Source: Candidatus Palauibacter poriticola (GTDB lineage Bacteria > Gemmatimonadota > Gemmatimonadetes > Palauibacterales > Palauibacteraceae). From it: a DNA stretch of 64,000 bases. The notes under the pieces were generated by a model. It saw nothing but the letters and a program-made list of their open reading frames with translations. It was not told the DNA's origin and ran no database searches. Location: the NCBI GenBank assembly GCA_012270965.1, contig JAAXHJ010000023.1, positions 141,462 to 205,461 of the forward strand, written 5' to 3'. The position numbers and the translations under genes were made by a program. Position 1 is the first letter of the stretch. Every line of letters starts with the position of its first letter. Shown one piece after another: positions 17,236 to 25,599 of this stretch.

Positions 17236-19026
17236 ATGGCCCAAGAGCCCTTGTACCGCACCGCGCTGGCCAGAACCTACCGGCCCCGAAGCTTCTCGGA
17301 GCTGATCGGACAGGACCACATCGGGCCTACTCTGAAGGCCGCGGTCGAGTCCGGGCGGGTCGGCCACGCCTATCTCTTCTGCGGCCCGCGCGGGGTCGGG
17401 AAGACGACGACGGCGCGCATCCTCGCCATGGCCCTGAACTGCCCCGGCCGCTCCGCCGGCGAACCGTGCGGCGCGTGTCCCTCGTGCGAGCGGATCTGGT
17501 CCGGAGGCGCCTCGCTCGACGTCGTGGAAATCGACGCCGCGAGCCACCGGGGCGTCGAGGACGCGCGGGACCTCCGCCGCCGGGCCGCCTACGCGCCCAC
17601 GAGCGAGGATCGCTACAAGATCTACATCCTCGACGAAGCCCACATGCTCACGCGCGACGCGTGGAACGCGCTCCTGAAGATCCTCGAGGAGCCGCCGCCC
17701 CGCGTGATCTTCGCCTTCGCCACCACCGAGCCGCAGAAGATCGAGCGCGGCGCGGCTCCCGTCATGTCCCGCTGCCAGCGATTCGACTTCCGGCGGGTCT
17801 CCGTGCGGGACATCGCGAGCCGGCTGGAGACGGTGCTCGAAGCGGAGGGAATCCCGGACGAACCGGGGGCGCTGCGGGCGATTGCGCGCCGGGCCGAGGG
17901 CGGCGTCCGCGATGCGCTCTCGTCCCTCGACCAGGTGCTCTCCTTCCGGGGAGACGCGGTCGAACTCGCGGACGTCCGCCGCATGCTCGGCCTCGTAGAC
18001 GAAGATCGATATCTGGCGTTCTTCGAGATCGCGGCCAACGGGGACCGGGCCGGGGTGTTCGCCTTCGTCCAGGACCTCCTCGACGATGGGCACGACCCCG
18101 CGGAGTTTCTGCGCGGGCTCGGCGATGCGCTGCGAACCCTGCTGGTGCTGAGGCTTGATCCGAAGGCCGAGGCGGTCGAACTCCTCCCCGAGTCACGCGA
18201 GCGCTTCCTCGCCGCCGCCGGGGCCACGGTGCCGGCGGATCTGCTTCGGATGCTGGCCGCGCTCAGCGAGTTCGAGGCTTCCGGCATGCTCCACCGGTCC
18301 TCCCAGCCGCGCATCCAGCTCGAGGTCCTGCTCCTGCGTCTTGTCCGCATGGAATCGACCGTCGAACTGGAGGAACTCCTCGCTGCTCTGGGCGCCCCGG
18401 CCCGCGAGCCCGCGTCTCGGACGCGAGCGCCGCAGCCGACCCGCCCCGGCAAGGATCGTTCGCCGCCCTCGGCCGCTCCGGCGGGCCCATCGCCGCCGGC
18501 GGAGTCCCCTCCGCCGCTCGCGGCCGGAGAGGACGGCTCCCCCGTACCAGAGCCCCCCCCGGGAGACCGCTCCGACGGGGCACCGCCAGCCCGCTCCGGC
18601 GCGACGTCGGCAGATCGCCCCGACGCGACGCCGCCAGCCCGCTCCAACGCGACGCCGGCATCCCGCGTCCGCGACGCTTGGGCCGCGGCGGTCGCCGAGA
18701 CGCCGGGGCTGGGCGGCGTACCCGCCTTGGCTCTGCGCGGCGCCGAGGTCGACGGCCTCGCGAAGGACGAGGTCCGGCTCCGCGTGCCCGCCGGACTGCG
18801 GGAGGAACTCGAAAAACTGTTCAAGGACGACGCGCGCTCCGGCTCTTTTCGCGCGAACCTCGCGGAACGCCTGGGGCTGCCGGCGATCAGATTCGCGATC
18901 GTCGACCACCGGGGCGCCCGCATGACCGCCGGGGAAGCGGCCCGGTCGCGGGTCGAACGGTTGCTGGACGGAAACCCGCACCTCCGGGAAGCCGTGAAGG
19001 AACTCGACCTCACCCTGAAGGAGTAG
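17236..19026 (+). CDS. dnaX: DNA polymerase III subunit gamma/tau
   Basis: Clamp-loader ATPase of 596 residues. It has Walker A GPRGVGKTT (residues 50-58), a zinc-binding set C69, C78, C81, C84, a DEAH Walker B (about residue 132) and sensor SRCQRF. Residues 390-475 are a Pro/Ala/Ser-rich linker with near-repeats (PPARSGATSADRPDA, PPARSNATPASR), leading to a C-terminal domain (about 475-596) expected to contact the polymerase. I see no slippery sequence for programmed frameshifting, so a separate short gamma form is not predicted. Starts 101 bases after the SRP RNA; 10 bases before ybaB. Confidence 0.95.
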   Translation: MAQEPLYRTALARTYRPRSFSELIGQDHIGPTLKAAVESGRVGHAYLFCGPRGVGKTTTARILAMALNCPGRSAGEPCGACPSCERIWSGGASLDVVEIDAASHRGVEDARDLRRRAAYAPTSEDRYKIYILDEAHMLTRDAWNALLKILEEPPPRVIFAFATTEPQKIERGAAPVMSRCQRFDFRRVSVRDIASRLETVLEAEGIPDEPGALRAIARRAEGGVRDALSSLDQVLSFRGDAVELADVRRMLGLVDEDRYLAFFEIAANGDRAGVFAFVQDLLDDGHDPAEFLRGLGDALRTLLVLRLDPKAEAVELLPESRERFLAAAGATVPADLLRMLAALSEFEASGMLHRSSQPRIQLEVLLLRLVRMESTVELEELLAALGAPAREPASRTRAPQPTRPGKDRSPPSAAPAGPSPPAESPPPLAAGEDGSPVPEPPPGDRSDGAPPARSGATSADRPDATPPARSNATPASRVRDAWAAAVAETPGLGGVPALALRGAEVDGLAKDEVRLRVPAGLREELEKLFKDDARSGSFRANLAERLGLPAIRFAIVDHRGARMTAGEAARSRVERLLDGNPHLREAVKELDLTLKE

Positions 19027-19036
19027 GAGAATCGGA

Positions 19037-19372
19037 GTGGACGGCGTGAACATCCAGCAGTTGATTCAACTCAGTCAACAGATGCAGTCGCGCATGAGCG
19101 AGATGCAGGAGCAGCTCGGGCGCGAGACGATGACGGCGGCTTCGGGCGGCGGGATGGTCGAGGTGACGGTGGATGGCCAGGGCCACATCAAGGGCGTCTC
19201 GATCGACCCCGCCGCGGTGGACCCGGAGGAGGTCGAAATGCTCGAGGACCTCATCGTCGCCGCGGCCTCCGCGGCGCAGCGGCGGTCGAAGGACCGTATG
19301 GAGAGCGAGATGCGTCGGGCGGCGGGAGGCCTGCCCTTGCCGGGTCTGGGCAACTTCCTTGGCCGTCCGTGA
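19037..19372 (+). CDS. ybaB: Nucleoid-associated protein YbaB/EbfC
   Basis: A 111-residue DNA-binding protein of the YbaB/EbfC family, a dimer that coats or bends DNA. Typical features are an N-terminal helix rich in Gln and Met (IQQLIQLSQQMQSRMSEMQ), the central strands GGGMVEVTVDGQG and the VDPEEVEMLEDLIVAA helix. GTG start at 19037 with GGAGAATCGGA upstream. It sits between dnaX and recR, its standard place, and its stop overlaps the recR start by four bases. Confidence 0.94.
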   Translation: MDGVNIQQLIQLSQQMQSRMSEMQEQLGRETMTAASGGGMVEVTVDGQGHIKGVSIDPAAVDPEEVEMLEDLIVAAASAAQRRSKDRMESEMRRAAGGLPLPGLGNFLGRP

Positions 19373-19956
19373 ACGCGATCGAAGCACTCGTGGGCGAGCT
19401 TGGCCGACTCCCCGGGATCGGCCGCAAGACCGCGCGGCGGCTCACCTATCACCTTCTCAAGAGTTCGAAACACGATGCCCGGCGGCTGGCTCGAGCGATT
19501 GAACGCGTCGCGGCAGAGGTGCGCGTGTGCGGCGCCTGCGGCAACCTCAGCGACATGGAGCCGTGCGAATACTGCCGCAGTCCAAGGCGGGATCCGGCGC
19601 AGGTGTGCGTCGTGGAGGAAGCCTCGGACATCCCGGCGATCGAGAATTCGGGGAACTTCGGAGGTCTGTATCATGTACTTGGCGGACGGTTGTCCCCTCT
19701 CGATGGGGTAGGGCCCGAAGATTTGAACATCCGGGCCCTGCTTCGCCGTCTCGACACCCCGATCCGGGAGGTCATCATCGCGACGAACGCGAGCGTCGAG
19801 GGAGAGGCGACGGCGACGTACCTGCAGCGCCTGCTCGCCTCGGCCGCCGACGTCACGGTCACGCGGCTCGCCCGCGGGCTGCCCGTGGGGGGGGACCTCG
19901 AGTACGCCGACGGGGTGACGATCGCCGAAGCTTTCGCCGGCCGACGGGAGATGTAG
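19369..19956 (+). CDS. recR: Recombination mediator RecR
   Basis: Loads RecA with RecF/RecO at single-strand gaps. The 195-residue protein has the helix-hairpin-helix LPGIGRKTARRLTYHLL (residues 14-30), a zinc finger C54, C57, C66, C69, and a Toprim domain (VCVVEEASDIPAIENSG ... FGGLYHVLGGRLSPLDG ... EVIIATNASVEGEATA). Starts with GTG overlapping the ybaB stop (GTGA). Confidence 0.96.
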   Translation: MNAIEALVGELGRLPGIGRKTARRLTYHLLKSSKHDARRLARAIERVAAEVRVCGACGNLSDMEPCEYCRSPRRDPAQVCVVEEASDIPAIENSGNFGGLYHVLGGRLSPLDGVGPEDLNIRALLRRLDTPIREVIIATNASVEGEATATYLQRLLASAADVTVTRLARGLPVGGDLEYADGVTIAEAFAGRREM

Positions 19957-19963
19957 CGAACCG

Positions 19964-20308
19964 ATGACGACTCGAATCGAATACGAGGACCGCCGTTCCG
20001 CGACGGGATGGAAGATCGCCGCCGCGGCCCTCCTGGGCGCCGCCGCGGCCGTCGGCCTCGGGATCTATCTTGCGCGAGACCAGATGCGGCGCCACCGGCG
20101 CGAGTTGTTCAGTCCGCACCCGCTCCGGCGCTTGGCGGCCCTCGGATACCTGAGGTCGCACCCCTCCGTGGACGATGTGCCGCTGCTAAGGGATTATCTC
20201 GCATGGGAAGAGCGGCCGCTTCTCCAAAAGCGCGCCGCGGCGGTCTTGGAGAGTCTGGAGAGCGTTCTCGCGAGCGACGAAGTCCTTGAAGGCGGAGACC
20301 CACACTGA
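19964..20308 (+). CDS. Hypothetical single-pass membrane protein
   Basis: A 114-residue protein with a basic/charged N-terminus, one membrane helix (about residues 17-37, rich in Ala and Gly) and a soluble C-terminal part reading HPLRRLAALGYLRSHPSVDD and LLRDYLAWEERPLLQKRAAA, which resembles two short HEAT-type helical pairs. Function unknown. It starts seven bases after recR and its stop codon is embedded in the CTGA where pgsA probably begins, so it is co-translated with the phospholipid gene. Seen only as an operon member here. Confidence 0.7.
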   Translation: MTTRIEYEDRRSATGWKIAAAALLGAAAAVGLGIYLARDQMRRHRRELFSPHPLRRLAALGYLRSHPSVDDVPLLRDYLAWEERPLLQKRAAAVLESLESVLASDEVLEGGDPH

Positions 20309-20934
20309 ATCTCCCGAACGCGATTACCACGGGCCGGATCCTCGCGGCCCCCGTCGTGACGGCGCTGCTCCTGCAGCCGCGGCCGGTGCCCCGCATGATC
20401 GCGTTCGTCGTGTTCGTTTTCGCCGCGCTCTCGGACCTCTGGGACGGACATCTGGCCCGGGCCCGCGGCGAGGTGACCTCCTTCGGCAAGATCATCGACC
20501 CGCTGGCCGACAAGCTGCTGCTCGTCGCGGCCCTCATCCCCGTCTACAGCATCAATCTCGGGCAGGAGGGAACCCCTTCTCTCCCCCTGTTAGGCGTCAT
20601 CCCGCTCTGGGCCATCGTCATCTTCCTGGGGCGCGAAGCGCTGATCACGCTGCTCCGGTCCTTCGCCGCCAAGCGCGGCCGGATCGTCGCGGCGCAAGTC
20701 CTGGGCAAGAGGAAGGCCCTCGCGCAGAACATCTTCATCGGCTCCGCGATTCTCTGGGTCGCCTTCCTCACCCCCGGCTTCGTGGCCCCCGGCGGCTGGG
20801 CATGGCAGTGGTTTTCTGCCTTCCACGGCTGGTTCACCACGACCTTTCTCGCCCTCGCCGTGCTGCTCACCGCGGTCTCCGCCGTGACCTATCTGGGCAT
20901 GTTCTCGCGCTTCATGGCGGGCCGCCATTCGTAA
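20305..20934 (+). CDS. pgsA: CDP-diacylglycerol-glycerol-3-phosphate phosphatidyltransferase
   Basis: Makes phosphatidylglycerol phosphate at the inner membrane. The CDP-alcohol phosphotransferase motif is complete: D-x2-DG-x2-AR-x8-G-x3-D-x3-D in SDLWDGHLARAR ... FGKIIDPLADK. The conserved first segment NLPNAITTGRILAAPVV is encoded upstream of the first ordinary start (GTG 20356). An in-frame stop at 20287 leaves only the CTG at 20305 as a plausible start; it overlaps the previous stop (CTGA) and has GGAG seven bases upstream. Length is then 209 residues, normal for PgsA. Five or six hydrophobic segments follow. Lacking N-terminal proof, the family call is firm, the CTG start is inference. 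Confidence 0.88.
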   Translation: MNLPNAITTGRILAAPVVTALLLQPRPVPRMIAFVVFVFAALSDLWDGHLARARGEVTSFGKIIDPLADKLLLVAALIPVYSINLGQEGTPSLPLLGVIPLWAIVIFLGREALITLLRSFAAKRGRIVAAQVLGKRKALAQNIFIGSAILWVAFLTPGFVAPGGWAWQWFSAFHGWFTTTFLALAVLLTAVSAVTYLGMFSRFMAGRHS

Positions 20935-21412
20935 GCGCGGTCCGTCGCCGTACGAGGCCGCCGCCGCGCTCATCGACAGCCTGCGCGAGAGGGGTCACAC
21001 CCTCGTGCTCGCCGAGAGTTGCACCGGCGGCCTGATCGGTGCCGCGCTCACCGCCGTACCCGGAGCTTCCGAGGTGTTGTGGGGTGGGCTGATAAGCTAC
21101 GATGACGCCGCCAAGAGGGCGCTGTTGAAGGTGTCGGAGGCATCGCTCCGCCGGCACGGCGCCGTCTCGCGGGCCGTGGCGGAGGAGATGGCCGCAGGGG
21201 CGCGGCGCGTGGCCGAGAGCACTTGGTCCATCGCCGTCACGGGGATCGCCGGGCCCTCGGGCGGATCCGCCGACAAACCCGTGGGCACGGTGTGGATCGC
21301 CCACGACGGCCCCTCTCGCGACGTCCGGTGCCACCGCTTCGGGGGGAGCCGGGACGAGATCCGGGAGGCGGCCGCGCTCGAAGCGATACGCTGGCTGGAT
21401 TCACGGCTCTGA
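20927..21412 (+). CDS. pncC: CinA C-terminal-like nicotinamide-nucleotide amidase
   Basis: Deamidates nicotinamide mononucleotide to the acid form in NAD recycling. The protein has AESCTGG, GGLISYDD, GAVSRAVAEEMA, SIAVTGIAGPSGGS, KPVGTVWIA, all characteristic of the CinA C-terminal (PncC) domain; the N-terminal CinA molybdopterin-like domain is absent. The usual first helix (SPYEAAAALIDSLRERGHTL) is encoded in frame upstream of the first standard start (GTG 21005). Upstream of that there is no ATG, GTG or TTG before the stop at 20885; the ATT at 20927, overlapping the end of pgsA, is given as the start tentatively. A shorter product from 21005 would lack the helix. Lies between pgsA and grpE. 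Confidence 0.8.
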   Translation: MRKRGPSPYEAAAALIDSLRERGHTLVLAESCTGGLIGAALTAVPGASEVLWGGLISYDDAAKRALLKVSEASLRRHGAVSRAVAEEMAAGARRVAESTWSIAVTGIAGPSGGSADKPVGTVWIAHDGPSRDVRCHRFGGSRDEIREAAALEAIRWLDSRL

Positions 21413-21434
21413 CGAGCAACCTTGAGGATATTCG

Positions 21435-22097
21435 ATGGGAGAGAAGGACTTGGAGCAGGAGACGGATAGCGCGATGCCGGAGGATGTCGCTGCCGATGGT
21501 GCCGCGCCGGAGGATGCCGTTTCGGAGGCCTTCGGCGACGCGGCCGAGCAGGACGCGGCCGGGCGGGACGCGCCCGACGATGCGTCGGAGACGCCCGGGC
21601 ACGTGGACGAAATCGGCCCGCCCGAATCCGGCGAGGACCCGGGGCCGGCGGGTGAACTCGCGGCCCTGAAGGACCGCCACCTCCGGCTTGCGGCGGAGTT
21701 CGACAACTTCCGCCGCCGGACGAGACGCGAGTTGGGCGATGCGGGGGAGCGGGCGCGCGCGGGACTCGCCGGAAAGCTGCTCGAGCTGATGGACGACCTG
21801 CAGCGCGTGGCCGACACGCCGCACGAGGGCACGACGACGAAGGCGCTGCACGAGGGGATCGGGCTGGTGGCCCGGAAGTTCGCGAAGGTTCTCGCCGACG
21901 CCGGAGTCGAACCGGTGAATCCCGTGGAGGAGCGCTTCGACCCCAACCTCCATGAGGCGCTGATGATGACCCCGACCGACGACCCGGAGCAGGACGAACT
22001 CGTGTCGCAGGTCGTCCTGATCGGATACCGGCTCGGCGACCGGCTGCTCCGCCCCGCGCGCGTCACGGTCTACCGCCACGAAGCCGAAGCCTCCTGA
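21435..22097 (+). CDS. grpE: Nucleotide exchange factor GrpE
   Basis: Partner of DnaK/DnaJ that releases ADP from the chaperone. Residues 1-75 are an acidic, disordered lead rich in Glu, Asp and Ala; residues 75-130 form the long dimer helix (LKDRHLRLAAEFDNFRRRTR); the beta domain follows with VEPVNPVEERFDPNLHEAL and a C-terminal GDRLLRPARVTVYR. Length 220 is normal. It precedes dnaJ by four bases; hrcA and dnaK are not in the window. No CIRCE-type inverted repeat is visible before the gene. Confidence 0.95.
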   Translation: MGEKDLEQETDSAMPEDVAADGAAPEDAVSEAFGDAAEQDAAGRDAPDDASETPGHVDEIGPPESGEDPGPAGELAALKDRHLRLAAEFDNFRRRTRRELGDAGERARAGLAGKLLELMDDLQRVADTPHEGTTTKALHEGIGLVARKFAKVLADAGVEPVNPVEERFDPNLHEALMMTPTDDPEQDELVSQVVLIGYRLGDRLLRPARVTVYRHEAEAS

Positions 22098-22101
22098 TCC
22101 G

Positions 22102-23202
22102 ATGGCGGCGCAGGCGAAGGACTACTACAAGATCCTCGGGGTCGTCGAGAACGCGAGCGCGGACGAGATCCGAAGGGCCTACCGCAGGCTCGCGAAGAAG
22201 CACCACCCGGACGCGAACGCGGGCAATCCGGCGTCGACGGAGAAGTTCAAGGAGGTGTCGGAGGCCCACGGCGTCCTCTCCGACCCCGACAAGCGCAAGA
22301 AGTACGACCGCGTGCGGAAGTACGGGGGCCTCGGAGCGTTCGGATCCGGCCAGCCGGGCGGAACCCCCGGGGGGGCGGGCAACTTCAAGTTCGAGGATCT
22401 GTCCGACTTGGGCGGCATCGGCGGCATCTTCTCCTCGATCTTCGATTTCGGGAAGAAGACGAAGCCGGAGAAGGAGGGGCCGAAGCGGGGCCGCAACGTC
22501 GAATACCTGGTGACGGTTTCGCTCCGCACTGCGGCGCGCGGCGGCCGGGTCGCGGTCACGGTGCCGATCAACGAGGAGTGCGCGACGTGCGACGGGAAGG
22601 GCGCCGCTCCCGGCACGTCGCTCAAGCGCTGCCCGGAGTGCGAGGGCCGGGGCGAAGTCACGTTCGGACAGGGCGGGTTCTCCGTTACGCGCCCGTGTCC
22701 CGTCTGCGTGCGCCGCGGCATGGTGCCGGAGACGCCCTGCTCGAGTTGTTCCGGGCGCGGCCAGGTGAACACGCGGCGCAAGCTCAGCGTCAAGGTGCCG
22801 GCGGGAGTCGAGAACGGTTCGCGCGTCCGCATCTCCGGCCAGGGCGAGCGGGGTCCGGGCGGCGGCCCCGCGGGTGACCTCGTCATCAAGTTCCAAGTCG
22901 ATCCCGACCGCTTCTTCACCCGGGACGGGCTCGACCTCGCCTGCGAGGTCCCGATCAACGTGGCGCAAGCGATTCTCGGCTCGAAGGTCAAGGTGAGGAC
23001 GATCGGCGGCAACAAGGTCGTGCTCAGGATCCCGCCGGGCACGCAGAGCGGGACTACGTTCCGGATCCGCGGCCAGGGCGTCCGGCGCGGCGAGAACCGC
23101 GGCGACCAGCTCGTCAAGGTGATCGTGGAGACGCCCGATCTCTCCGGCGAGGGCCTGAAGACGGTCCAGGATCTCGCGAAACAGGAGGGCCTCCCCTACT
23201 GA
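22102..23202 (+). CDS. dnaJ: Chaperone DnaJ
   Basis: Co-chaperone that stimulates DnaK. It has the J domain (residues 8-72) with HPD at 35-37, a Gly/Phe-rich region (about 75-115), a zinc domain with four CxxC motifs near residues 160, 177, 199 and 213, and the two C-terminal substrate domains (VKVPAGVENGSRVRISGQGE, LRIPPGTQSGTTFRIRGQG). The third zinc motif reads CPVCVRRG; the usual glycine at the sixth position is replaced by Arg, but both cysteines remain. 366 residues, full length. Last gene of the forward cluster that begins at the SRP RNA. Confidence 0.96.
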   Translation: MAAQAKDYYKILGVVENASADEIRRAYRRLAKKHHPDANAGNPASTEKFKEVSEAHGVLSDPDKRKKYDRVRKYGGLGAFGSGQPGGTPGGAGNFKFEDLSDLGGIGGIFSSIFDFGKKTKPEKEGPKRGRNVEYLVTVSLRTAARGGRVAVTVPINEECATCDGKGAAPGTSLKRCPECEGRGEVTFGQGGFSVTRPCPVCVRRGMVPETPCSSCSGRGQVNTRRKLSVKVPAGVENGSRVRISGQGERGPGGGPAGDLVIKFQVDPDRFFTRDGLDLACEVPINVAQAILGSKVKVRTIGGNKVVLRIPPGTQSGTTFRIRGQGVRRGENRGDQLVKVIVETPDLSGEGLKTVQDLAKQEGLPY

Positions 23203-23203
23203 C

Positions 23204-23229
23204 CCCCGGCGCGGGCCGCTCGCCGGGGT
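23204..23229 (+). terminator. GC-rich hairpin between convergent dnaJ and mnmA
   Basis: CCCCGGCG (23204-23211) pairs perfectly with CGCCGGGG (23221-23228) across a nine-base loop, directly after the dnaJ stop. There is no T-run on either side, so it may act only with help, or protect the mRNA 3' end. Confidence 0.4.
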
Positions 23230-23269
23230 GACGCCCGCACGCGGTGGCGGGGCACTCCGGTGCCGGCCG

Positions 23270-24367
23270 TCAGTTCGAGACGATGACGCCGCCGCCGAGG
23301 ACTCGTTCGTCCCGGTAGAGCACGGCGCTCTGGCCGGGCGTGATGGCCGACTGTGGGACGGGCAGTTCCAGCAAGAAGCCGGTCCGCGTCGCCTCGATGA
23401 CCTCCGCGTCCACGATCGCGGCCCCATGCCGAATCCGTACTCCGATGCGCTCGTCTCGCGCGGGAGGCGTGGCCAGCCAGTTCGCGCCCCTGGCACCGAT
23501 GCGCGAGCGGGCCAGCGAGGCCCGCGGCCCAATGATGACGTCGCGCGACTCCGGGCGGATCTCGAGTACGAACATCGGCTCGGGAAAGCCGCCCGGAAGT
23601 CCCTTGCGCTGTCCCACCGTGTAGTGCGCGTAGCCCGCGTGCTCGCCCGCGTCCGCGCCGTCCTCGAGGCGGATGGCGCCGGGGGAGAGGGCAGGGTGGT
23701 CTTCCGGCAGGTAGCGGCGCAGGACGCCCGCGTAGTCGTTGTCGGGGACGAAACAGATCTCGAACGACTCCGGCTTGTCCGCCGTGTCGAGGCCCAGCCG
23801 ACGGGCCTCCGCCCGGACCTGCGGCTTCGTGAGTTCGCCGACCGGCAGGAGAAGGCGGTCGAGCGCCTCGCGGGGCATCCCCCACAGGAAGTACGTCTGA
23901 TCCTTGTGATGGTCCGCGCCGAGATGGAGTTCCGGAGGACCGGAGCGGGGCCGGACCACGCGCGCATAGTGCCCCGTCGCCAGCCAGCGGCAGTCCAGCG
24001 CGTCCGCCCGCGCGAGGAGGTCCCGAAACTTCGTGAAGCTGTTGCAGCGGACGCACGGGATCGGCGTGCGGCCGGCCGCGTACTCCGACACGAAGTCGTC
24101 GATCACGTCGCGCGTGAACGCCTCCTCCACATCGAACACGTGGTGCGGCATGTCGAGCTGGGCGGCGACTGACTTGGCGTCCGCGATCCCGTCGAGACCG
24201 CAGCAGGTGCGCGTCGGACCCTCGCTGCCGGTGTAGCAGAAGGTCTTCATCGTCACGCCGATAATCGGGCGGCCCTCGCGCGCCAGCAGCGCCGCGGTGA
24301 GCGAGGAGTCCACGCCGCCCGACATGGCGACAAGCGCCGAATCCGCGAGGCGGCCGGGGGCGATCAT
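23270..24367 (-). CDS. mnmA: tRNA-specific 2-thiouridylase MnmA
   Basis: Transfers sulfur to U34 of tRNAs for Lys, Glu and Gln. The 365-residue protein has the ATP-pyrophosphatase loop SGGVDSS (residues 16-22) and the two catalytic cysteines, C108 in PCVRCN and C205 in FEICFVPDND. GHYARV and DQTYFLWG are further family marks. An additional Cys pair (TRTCCG, residues 55-56) is present. The gene follows the cysteine desulfurase by 12 bases on the same strand, giving a self-contained sulfur donor and acceptor pair. Convergent with dnaJ. Confidence 0.95.
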   Translation of the reverse strand: MIAPGRLADSALVAMSGGVDSSLTAALLAREGRPIIGVTMKTFCYTGSEGPTRTCCGLDGIADAKSVAAQLDMPHHVFDVEEAFTRDVIDDFVSEYAAGRTPIPCVRCNSFTKFRDLLARADALDCRWLATGHYARVVRPRSGPPELHLGADHHKDQTYFLWGMPREALDRLLLPVGELTKPQVRAEARRLGLDTADKPESFEICFVPDNDYAGVLRRYLPEDHPALSPGAIRLEDGADAGEHAGYAHYTVGQRKGLPGGFPEPMFVLEIRPESRDVIIGPRASLARSRIGARGANWLATPPARDERIGVRIRHGAAIVDAEVIEATRTGFLLELPVPQSAITPGQSAVLYRDERVLGGGVIVSN

Positions 24368-24379
24368 CGGCGTGCGATC

Positions 24380-25552
24380 TCAGGCCGTAAGGGCGACGAC
24401 CCGCGCCGCGACCCGCGCCAGGGCGTCCGCCGCCGCATCGATGTCCTTCCGGGACGTGTCGTGGCCGAAACTGAAGCGCACGGCGGCGTAGGGGACATCG
24501 CTGGTGATCCCGATCGCGTCGAGCACGTCGGAGCCGACGCTCGAATCGGAACCACAGGCCGATCCGCCCGAGACCGCGATGCCCTCGAAGTCGAGCGACA
24601 CGAGCACGGCTCCGCTGTCACACCCCGGAATCCCCACGCTGACGAGATTCGGCATCCGCAGCGGCGCGCCGCCTCCGTGGATCCGCGCATCGGGAATCTC
24701 CGCCCGGATCCGCGCCTCGAGGTGGTTGCGCAGCGCCGTCCAGCGCGCGACCGCCGCCTCCCGGTCCTCAAGCGCGAGCGCGAGCGCGGCGGCGAATCCC
24801 GTCGCGCCGATCGGGTTCTGGGTGCCCGGCCACATCGACCGCTCCTGGCCACCGCCGTAGCTCAGCGGCTCCAGCCTCACTCCCGGCCGCAGGTAGAGGA
24901 GGCCGATCCCCACCGGCCCGCCGAGCTTGTGCGCCGTCGCCGACAGGAGGTCGACCGGCGTCCGCTCGAGATCGCAGTCCACCTTCCCCAGCGCCTGTAC
25001 GGCATCCGTGTGTACGAGCGCCCCGTATTCGCGGCCCAGTTCGACGATGTCCCCCATCGCCTGGACCGTGCCGATCTCGTTGTTCGCCCACATCACCGAG
25101 ATCAGCGTCGGCGCGTCCGGGTCCGTCGCGAGTTCCCGCCACAGCCATCCGAGGTCGATCGTCCCCGAGCCGTCCACGGGAATCCGCGCCACGCGCGCCC
25201 CCTCCACCGCCCCGCGGTCCGCCGCCTCGAGGCATGCCTTGTGCTCGATCCCGGACACGAACACGCGCGGGCTCAGCCCCGGATTCGACCGGACGAAGCC
25301 GAGGATCGCGAGGTTGTCCGACTGCGTACCGCCGCCCGTGAAGTAGATGGATGAGCGCGGGCACCCGAGCAGATCCGCGATCCGCCCGCGCGCGACCTCG
25401 AGACAGCGATGGGCTCGGCGCCCGGGGGCGTGCGCGCTCGCGGGATTGAAGCCGTGCCGCAGCTCCGCCCCCATGGCATCCCACACCTCCGGCCGCATCG
25501 GCCACGTCGCCGCGTAGTCGAGGTAAAGCCGCTCATCCTCCGGCTGTATCAT
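24380..25552 (-). CDS. Cysteine desulfurase, NifS/IscS family
   Basis: PLP enzyme that takes sulfur from cysteine and hands it to scaffold or thiolation proteins. The 390-residue protein starts with YLDYAATWPM; H104 is in GIEHKA, the PLP lysine is K209 in SATAHKLGG, and the mobile-loop catalytic cysteine is C332 in GGSACGSDSS. The loop is short, closer to NifS/IscS than to SufS. Directly upstream of mnmA in an operon, so the likely main job is tRNA thiolation, although FeS supply is possible. No iscU, iscA or fdx is adjacent. Divergent from the HIRAN gene. Confidence 0.92.
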   Translation of the reverse strand: MIQPEDERLYLDYAATWPMRPEVWDAMGAELRHGFNPASAHAPGRRAHRCLEVARGRIADLLGCPRSSIYFTGGGTQSDNLAILGFVRSNPGLSPRVFVSGIEHKACLEAADRGAVEGARVARIPVDGSGTIDLGWLWRELATDPDAPTLISVMWANNEIGTVQAMGDIVELGREYGALVHTDAVQALGKVDCDLERTPVDLLSATAHKLGGPVGIGLLYLRPGVRLEPLSYGGGQERSMWPGTQNPIGATGFAAALALALEDREAAVARWTALRNHLEARIRAEIPDARIHGGGAPLRMPNLVSVGIPGCDSGAVLVSLDFEGIAVSGGSACGSDSSVGSDVLDAIGITSDVPYAAVRFSFGHDTSRKDIDAAADALARVAARVVALTA

Positions 25553-25599
25553 CGTCGTTTCTCAGTCCGGATTCGCCCGCCGCGCAAAGAGGGTCTATT

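Noticed and set aside
18700-18860. Programmed frameshift site in dnaX
   Set aside because: No A-AAA-AAG type heptamer followed by a hairpin was found; the only A-run (GAAAAAC near 18810) does not fit.
22063-23967. 634-codon reverse-strand frame opposite dnaJ and mnmA
   Set aside because: Shadow frame covering two genes with opposite directions; no conserved domain, and extreme Arg/Ala/Pro content.
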